A stretch of 17,280 bases of DNA from Elusimicrobiota bacterium. Lineage in GTDB: Bacteria > Elusimicrobiota > Elusimicrobia > UBA1565. Both the position numbers and the translations under genes were made by a program. Shown piece after piece: positions 13,518 through 17,280 of this stretch. Numbering within the stretch: the stretch's first letter is position 1; each line of letters starts with the position of its first letter. Location of the stretch: the NCBI GenBank assembly GCA_003450735.1, contig DMEZ01000037.1, positions 66,717 to 83,996 on the forward strand. The letters run 5' to 3'. Below the pieces are notes generated by a model that saw nothing but the letters and a program-made list of their open reading frames with translations, had not been told where the DNA came from and made no database searches.

Positions 13518-15244
13518 ACAGCACCGCCCTGCTTTTTCTCGCCGCGACCCTGCTCGGCGCCCCCGCGCACGCTCAGACCCGCTGGCCCGACCTGAGCCGT
13601 CCCGTCTCCTCGGTGGGCGGCGGCTCCAAGGACGCGGCCCTGCTCATCGGCATCGAGGACTACGCCTTCGTCTCGGACGTGCAGGGCGCGGGCAAGAACA
13701 TCCTGGCCTGGTACGACTACCTCACCAAGACCCTCAAGGTGCCCCCGAACCGCATCGAGCTTCTGCGAGACTCCGACGGCACCCGCGAGGAGATCGAGGC
13801 CGCCGCCGAGAAGGCCGCCAAGGCCGCCGGCCCGGAGGGGACGCTCTGGGTGGTCTTCATCGGCCACGGCGCGCCGAGCAAGGACGGCAAGGACGGCGTC
13901 CTCATCGGCGCGGACGCCCAGCAGAAGGCCACCAGCCTCTACGCGCGCAGCCTCCCGCAGAAGCAGCTCCTCGAGCTCCTCAAGCAGTCCGAGGCCGCCA
14001 ACATCCACATCATCCTCGACGCCTGCTTCTCCGGCCGACAGAGCGAGGGCGCGCCGCTCATCGCGGGCCTCCAGCCGCTCATCGTCGCCCAGACGCCCGG
14101 CGCCCGCGACCCCCGCATGGTCATCGCCACGGCCGCGGAGGGCGACCAGTTCGCCGGCCCTCTCCCCGGAGACAAGCGGCCGGCCTTCAGCTACCTCGCC
14201 CTCGGCGCCCTGCGCGGCTGGGGGGACATGGACGGGGACGGCCAGGTCACCGCCTCGGAGATGGTCTCCTACACGAAGCGCGGCCTCCAGTCCACCCTGC
14301 GCGGACGCGAGCAGACCCCGACCCTGCGCGGAGACGGGGAGCGCACGATCGCGCCCTCCGGCAAGGAAGGGGAGCCCGACCTCGATGAGATCGCCAAGGC
14401 CACGAACCTGGGCACCCCCAAAGCCGTCCCCGACAGCGCGCCGGCGTCGTCGGAGGGCCGGGGCGACAAGGGCCGCGGCGGCATCGCCTGGGTCACCCTC
14501 TCCGGCGGCGAGTTCGTCATGGGCTCCGGCGAGGGCGGCGTGAAGAACCGCAACGTCGTCGCCCGGCTCTTCTCGGGCTCCGAGGGCGCCGCCGGCGCCC
14601 TGCGCGAGACCGACCAGAAGCCCGCGCACAAGGTCCAGCTCGCCTCGTTCCAGCTCGCCAAGAAGGAAGTCACCAACCGGCAGTACAACGCCTGCGTCGA
14701 GGAAGGCACCTGCCAGCCCGCCATCTGCCCCAGGGGCTCCGAGGACCCCTCCACGGACCCCGACGACCCCGTCGTCTGCGTGACCTGGGAGCAGGCCCGC
14801 CGCTTCTCGGAGTGGGTCGGCGGGCGCCTGCCCAGCGAGGCCGAGTGGGAGTACGCCGCGCGCAGCGGCGGCAAGCCGGTCCTCTACCCCTGGGGCTCGG
14901 AGTCGCCCGACTGCAGACGCGCGGTCATGAGCAAGGGCCGGGTCGGCGGCTGCGGCCGCGAGTCCACGGCCCCGGGCTGCTCGAAGCCGCTGGGCAACAC
15001 CGACCAGGGGCTCTGCGACATGGCGGGCAACGCGTGGGAGTGGGTGCAGGACTGGTACCACAGCTCCTACAAGAACGCCCCCACGGACGGCAGCGCCTGG
15101 GAGTCGCCGGCGACGAGCCGGCGCGTCGTGCGCGGCGGCGGCTGGACCAGCGCGACCTACCTGCGGACGACCTACCGGGAGTCGCAGAACCCCGAGAAGA
15201 GCTACACGGACGTCGGGTTCCGGCCGGCGCACGACCTCGAGTAG
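13514..15244 (+). CDS. Exported caspase-like (C14) peptidase with EF-hand and FGE/SUMF1-like domain
   Basis: The product is 576 aa. The signal peptide is residues 1-20 (cleavage after AHA). The caspase-like p20 domain (about 38-235) has ALLIGIEDY, the catalytic His in WVVFIGHGA (H118) and the catalytic Cys in IILDACFSG (C171). D238-M-D-G-D-G-Q-V-T-A-S-E249 is a complete EF-hand calcium loop. A low-complexity linker (270-322) follows. The C-terminal formylglycine-generating-enzyme/C-type-lectin-like domain (about 324-573) shows FVMGS, KEVTNRQYNAC, GRLPSEAEWEYAAR, GNAWEWVQDWY and RVVRGGGW. Bacterial caspase homologues (metacaspase/orthocaspase-like) cleave after basic or acidic residues, and FGE-like domains in such fusions often serve in binding rather than formylglycine formation. 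It starts inside the pilZ stop. The substrate is unknown. Confidence 0.93.
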   Translation: MNSTALLFLAATLLGAPAHAQTRWPDLSRPVSSVGGGSKDAALLIGIEDYAFVSDVQGAGKNILAWYDYLTKTLKVPPNRIELLRDSDGTREEIEAAAEKAAKAAGPEGTLWVVFIGHGAPSKDGKDGVLIGADAQQKATSLYARSLPQKQLLELLKQSEAANIHIILDACFSGRQSEGAPLIAGLQPLIVAQTPGARDPRMVIATAAEGDQFAGPLPGDKRPAFSYLALGALRGWGDMDGDGQVTASEMVSYTKRGLQSTLRGREQTPTLRGDGERTIAPSGKEGEPDLDEIAKATNLGTPKAVPDSAPASSEGRGDKGRGGIAWVTLSGGEFVMGSGEGGVKNRNVVARLFSGSEGAAGALRETDQKPAHKVQLASFQLAKKEVTNRQYNACVEEGTCQPAICPRGSEDPSTDPDDPVVCVTWEQARRFSEWVGGRLPSEAEWEYAARSGGKPVLYPWGSESPDCRRAVMSKGRVGGCGRESTAPGCSKPLGNTDQGLCDMAGNAWEWVQDWYHSSYKNAPTDGSAWESPATSRRVVRGGGWTSATYLRTTYRESQNPEKSYTDVGFRPAHDLE

Positions 15245-15247
15245 AGG

Positions 15248-16678
15248 TCAGGTTTTCCAGCAGGCCGTATCGGGGATGCCCAGCTTGGCCGGGTCGAAGG
15301 AGAGCGGCTTGCCGGCCTTCACCTGCTCCTCATAGTCCCGGAGCACCTTCACCCCGACCTTCCCCAGGGCCAGGATGGCGAGGATGTTCAGCCACGCCAT
15401 CAGCCCCACCCCGATGTCGCCCATCGCCCACGCGAGGCCGACGGTCCGCACCGAGCCGAAGAAGGTCATCGCGAGCAAAACCACGCGGATGGCCCTGATG
15501 CCCCAGCGGGTGCTGCGTCCGCGCAGGAGGTAGTCCACGTTCGACTCGGCGTAGTAGGCGTAGGCCATGATGGTGGTGAAGGCGAAGAAGAAGAGCGCCA
15601 CGGCCACGAAGGCCGAGCCGAAGCCCGGGAGCACCGTGTCCACGGCGAGCTGGGTGTAGGCCGGGCCGTGCTCGACGCCGGGGAGGTTCTGCGTCAGGAA
15701 GCCGCCCTTCCCGTCGGCCACGTTGTACTGCCCCGTGAGGAGCAGCATGATGCCGGTCGCGGTGCACACGCCCAGGGTGTCCACGTAGACGGAGAAGGCC
15801 TGCACCAGGCCCTGCTGAGCGGGGTGGGCCACCTCGGCCGCCGCCGCGGCCTGGGGCCCCGTGCCCTGGCCCGCCTCGTTGCTGAAGATGCCGCGCTTGA
15901 CCCCCCAGGCGATGGCCGAACCCGCGATGCCCCCGAAGGCCGCGTGGGCGCCGAAGGCCGAGGAGAAGATCAGGGCCAGCATCTCGGGCACCCGGCGGAA
16001 GTCGATGATCACGATGGCGAGGGCCATGAGCAGATAGCCCAGGGCCATGAAGGGCACGGCCAGCTCCGCCACCCGCCCGATGCGCTTGACGCCCCCGAAG
16101 ATGACGAGCCCAAGGAGGGCCGTGGTGAAGAGGCCCGAGACCCACATCGGCACGCGGAAGGCGCCCTGGAACGCCGTGGCGATGCTGTTGGACTGGATGC
16201 CCGGCAGGAGGAAGCCGCAGGACACCACCGTCGTCGCGGCGAAGAGGACGGCGTACCACTTCATCTTCAGGCCCCGCTCGATGTAGTAGGCGGGCCCGCC
16301 GACGTACTGGCCGTCCACCTTCTCCTTCCAGACCTGGGCCAGCGCCGACTCGATGAAGGCCGAGCCCGCGCCCAGGAAGGCGATCACCCACATCCAGAAG
16401 AGGGCCCCGGGGCCGCCCATGGCGATGGCCGTGGCCACGCCCGCGATGTTGCCCGTGCCCACGCGCCCGCCCAGGGCCATGGCGAAGCCCTGGAAGCTGC
16501 TGATGCCGCTCTCGGAGGTCTTGCCCTGCCAGAGCTGGGTCACCATGTCCTTGATGTGGCGCACCTGCAGGAAGCGCGTCCAGAAGGAGAAGAACACGCC
16601 GGCCCCCAGGCAGAGGACGACCAGGGGGGTGCCCCACACCCAGCCGTTGACGAGGTCGACGATCGAAGCGAGCTCCAT
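15248..16678 (-). CDS. Alanine/glycine:cation symporter (AGCS family)
   Basis: The product is 476 aa with about 10-11 membrane segments. The family signature FAMALGGRVGTGNIAGVATA, then IAMGGPGALFWMWVIAFLG, then FIESALAQVWK is clear at about residues 65-118. GGPAYYIERGLK, RGIFSNEAGQGTGPQAAAAA and AYYAESNVDYLLRG are further AGCS (PF01235) marks. These carriers import alanine or glycine with sodium or protons across the inner membrane. The length is normal for the family. The start at ATG 16678 has a GGAGG site 5 nt upstream. The gene is convergent with the caspase gene, with only 3 nt between stops and no visible terminator, so the two transcripts must overlap at their ends. It is divergent from the receiver gene. 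Confidence 0.95.
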   Translation of the reverse strand: MELASIVDLVNGWVWGTPLVVLCLGAGVFFSFWTRFLQVRHIKDMVTQLWQGKTSESGISSFQGFAMALGGRVGTGNIAGVATAIAMGGPGALFWMWVIAFLGAGSAFIESALAQVWKEKVDGQYVGGPAYYIERGLKMKWYAVLFAATTVVSCGFLLPGIQSNSIATAFQGAFRVPMWVSGLFTTALLGLVIFGGVKRIGRVAELAVPFMALGYLLMALAIVIIDFRRVPEMLALIFSSAFGAHAAFGGIAGSAIAWGVKRGIFSNEAGQGTGPQAAAAAEVAHPAQQGLVQAFSVYVDTLGVCTATGIMLLLTGQYNVADGKGGFLTQNLPGVEHGPAYTQLAVDTVLPGFGSAFVAVALFFFAFTTIMAYAYYAESNVDYLLRGRSTRWGIRAIRVVLLAMTFFGSVRTVGLAWAMGDIGVGLMAWLNILAILALGKVGVKVLRDYEEQVKAGKPLSFDPAKLGIPDTACWKT

Positions 16679-16683
16679 GCAGT

Positions 16684-16702
16684 CCTCCGAGGGGGCATGA
16701 TA
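16684..16702 (-). promoter_or_regulatory. Ribosome binding site and -10 of the symporter gene
   Basis: Minus-strand GGAGG (16684-16688) is 5 nt before the ATG. TATCAT (16697-16702) is a probable -10. The region expected to hold the -35 coincides with the tandem 11-mer repeat. Confidence 0.5.
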
Positions 16703-16704
16703 CT

Positions 16705-16726
16705 GAATTAAGCGGGAATTAAGCGG
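16705..16726. repeat. Perfect tandem 11-bp repeat in divergent promoter region
   Basis: GAATTAAGCGG is repeated directly (16705-16715, 16716-16726) between the symporter and the receiver gene. The period of one DNA turn and its place just upstream of the symporter -10 suggest a regulator binding site. Confidence 0.6.
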
Positions 16727-16755
16727 GGCTTCAAGGGAAGGACAGCGCGGGCCGC

Positions 16756-16761
16756 TATCCT
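16756..16761 (+). promoter_or_regulatory. -10 box for leaderless receiver mRNA
   Basis: TATCCT, 6 nt (TACGGG), then ATG 16768. No Shine-Dalgarno and no recognised -35. Confidence 0.35.
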
Positions 16762-16767
16762 TACGGG

Positions 16768-17145
16768 ATGAAGCCGAAAGTGCTGATCGTCGACGACGAA
16801 ACGAGCGTCTGCCGCCTGCTCTCGCGCGTGGCCGAGGACCTGGGCTGCGAGGTGCGCCTGGCCTCGGACGGCGCGGAGGCGGTGACCTTGGCCGGGGAGT
16901 TCTTCCCGGACCTCGTCCTCATGGACCTCCATATGCCCGGGCTCGACGGCCTCGAGGCCTTGCGGGAGATCCTGGAGTCCTCCCCCGGAGTCCGGGTGCT
17001 CGTCGTGACGGGGGACTCCGCCGACCGCCGGGTGCGGGCCGCGCTCGAGAGCGGGGCGGCGGATTACATCATGAAGCCCTTCACCCTGGCGCGGATGCGC
17101 GACGCCATGGAACAGCACCTGCTCTGCCGCGAATTTTCCGCTTGA
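16768..17145 (+). CDS. Stand-alone CheY-like response regulator receiver
   Basis: The product is 125 aa, a single receiver domain without an output domain. Acidic pocket D9/D10 (VLIVDDE), phospho-acceptor D53 (LVLMDLHMPGLDG), conserved T81 (VLVVTGD) and K103 (YIMKPF) are all present, so phosphotransfer should work. It would relay a histidine-kinase signal to a protein partner in the cytoplasm. No kinase is visible nearby. The stop TGA (17143-17145) lies inside the -35 hexamer of the following small-RNA promoter. The start follows a TATCCT-N6 leaderless-type site. Confidence 0.93.
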   Translation: MKPKVLIVDDETSVCRLLSRVAEDLGCEVRLASDGAEAVTLAGEFFPDLVLMDLHMPGLDGLEALREILESSPGVRVLVVTGDSADRRVRAALESGAADYIMKPFTLARMRDAMEQHLLCREFSA

Positions 17146-17170
17146 CAACGGGCTGGGGTCGTGCTATGAT
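17142..17170 (+). promoter_or_regulatory. Consensus sigma-70 promoter driving conserved element copy 2
   Basis: TTGACA (17142-17147), a 17-nt spacer and TATGAT (17165-17170): 11 of 12 hexamer bases match consensus. It is the strongest promoter in the window. Predicted +1 is 17177-17178. No open reading frame follows within the element. Confidence 0.85.
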
Positions 17171-17177
17171 TTCTTTT

Positions 17178-17251
17178 ACAGTTTCTTAGTTTCGAACCTG
17201 TAACTAGAAATGTCAGGACCTTAACCCGCCGAGAGGCGGGGTTTGTGTTTC
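17178..17251 (+). ncRNA. Candidate small RNA (conserved element copy 2)
   Basis: From the predicted +1 to the terminator this would be an RNA of about 70 nt. Positions 17190-17227 repeat the block found after tRNA-fMet with one mismatch (17205). The hairpin AACCCGCC-GAGA-GGCGGG(G)TT (17223-17243) differs in arm sequence from copy 1 but keeps the pairing and loop, followed by TGTGTTTC. CCTG (17197-17200) can pair with CAGG (17214-17217). There is no Shine-Dalgarno and no coding potential. It may be a free small RNA or a leader/attenuator of a gene beyond the window edge. Confidence 0.6.
17223..17250 (+). terminator. Terminator hairpin of conserved element copy 2
   Basis: A stem of 8 bp with one bulged G and a GAGA loop is followed by TGTGTTT. 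It resembles copy 1's terminator but with an extra compensated G:C pair. Confidence 0.65.
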
Positions 17252-17280
17252 TTGCGAATCCCTTCCCCCTTCCCCCCGCC

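Noticed and set aside
12761..15232. 823-codon minus-strand open frame opposite the PilZ and caspase genes
   Set aside because: Low-complexity Ala/Gly/Arg/Leu composition, antisense to two genes with intact catalytic motifs. Only its neighbourhood at 12819-13050 has coding character, and in a different frame.
14480..15244. FGE/lectin-like C-terminus as a diversity-generating retroelement target
   Set aside because: No reverse transcriptase gene or template repeat is present in the window and no adenine-biased variable region was noticed.
17185..17204. Minus-strand CAGGTTCGAAA as part of a tRNA T-arm
   Set aside because: The flanking bases cannot form a 5-bp T-stem, and no acceptor, anticodon or D-arm fits around it.
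12738..17251. Direct repeats next to a tRNA as attachment sites of a 4.4-kb island
   Set aside because: The repeat does not include the tRNA 3' end, no integrase lies between, the enclosed genes have host-like composition, and the hairpin arms differ but remain complementary, which favours functional RNA over duplicated att sites.

Overview
The window is GC-rich, very compact bacterial chromosomal DNA with third codon positions almost always G or C in real genes. It carries genes on both strands, an initiator tRNA, and no phage or transposase genes. The lineage cannot be fixed from sequence alone. An alanine/proline-rich periplasmic extension in front of an MFS permease, together with PilZ, caspase/FGE, YgjP and TPR/HEAT proteins, suggests an uncultivated GC-rich Gram-negative phylum. 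Elusimicrobiota is my best guess, at low to moderate confidence.

Layout. 1-194 (-): first 64 codons of a histidine/aromatic amino acid ammonia-lyase. 280-3675 (-): TPR protein, HEAT-repeat protein and MFS permease. 3782-4360 (-): YgjP/WLM zinc metallopeptidase. 4378-5691 (-): a protein with the motif layout of an archaeo-eukaryotic primase (AEP), divergent from ssb (5747-6175, +). 6197-10605 (+): an envelope-flavoured series (DUF4846-amidase fusion, CreD-like protein, endo/exonuclease/phosphatase protein, YdjM-like membrane hydrolase). 10756-11874 (-): Fic protein with DUF4172 and winged-helix domains. 11976-12429 (+): hicB followed by a frameshifted hicA. 12647-12723 (+): tRNA-fMet with a near-consensus promoter. 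12819-13050 (-): a frameshifted small gene. 13107-15244 (+): PilZ gene translationally coupled to an exported caspase/EF-hand/FGE protein. 15248-16678 (-): alanine/glycine:cation symporter. 16768-17145 (+): stand-alone CheY-like receiver.

Two non-coding signals stand out. First, a 38-nt block (37/38 identical) followed by a GAGA-loop terminator hairpin occurs twice. One copy is just after tRNA-fMet (12738-12797). The other is at 17190-17251, where a consensus TTGACA-N17-TATGAT promoter drives it alone. The hairpin arms differ between copies but stay complementary, which points to a selected small RNA or structured terminator family. Second, many starts have a TAnnnT -10 box only 6-9 nt before the ATG and no Shine-Dalgarno, implying that leaderless mRNAs are common in this genome. 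Even the tRNA begins where transcription should start.

Two small genes (hicA and the 12819-13050 gene) each need a single-base correction to read through. These may be real lesions or assembly indels. No CRISPR array, integrase, transposase, reverse transcriptase or restriction gene was seen.
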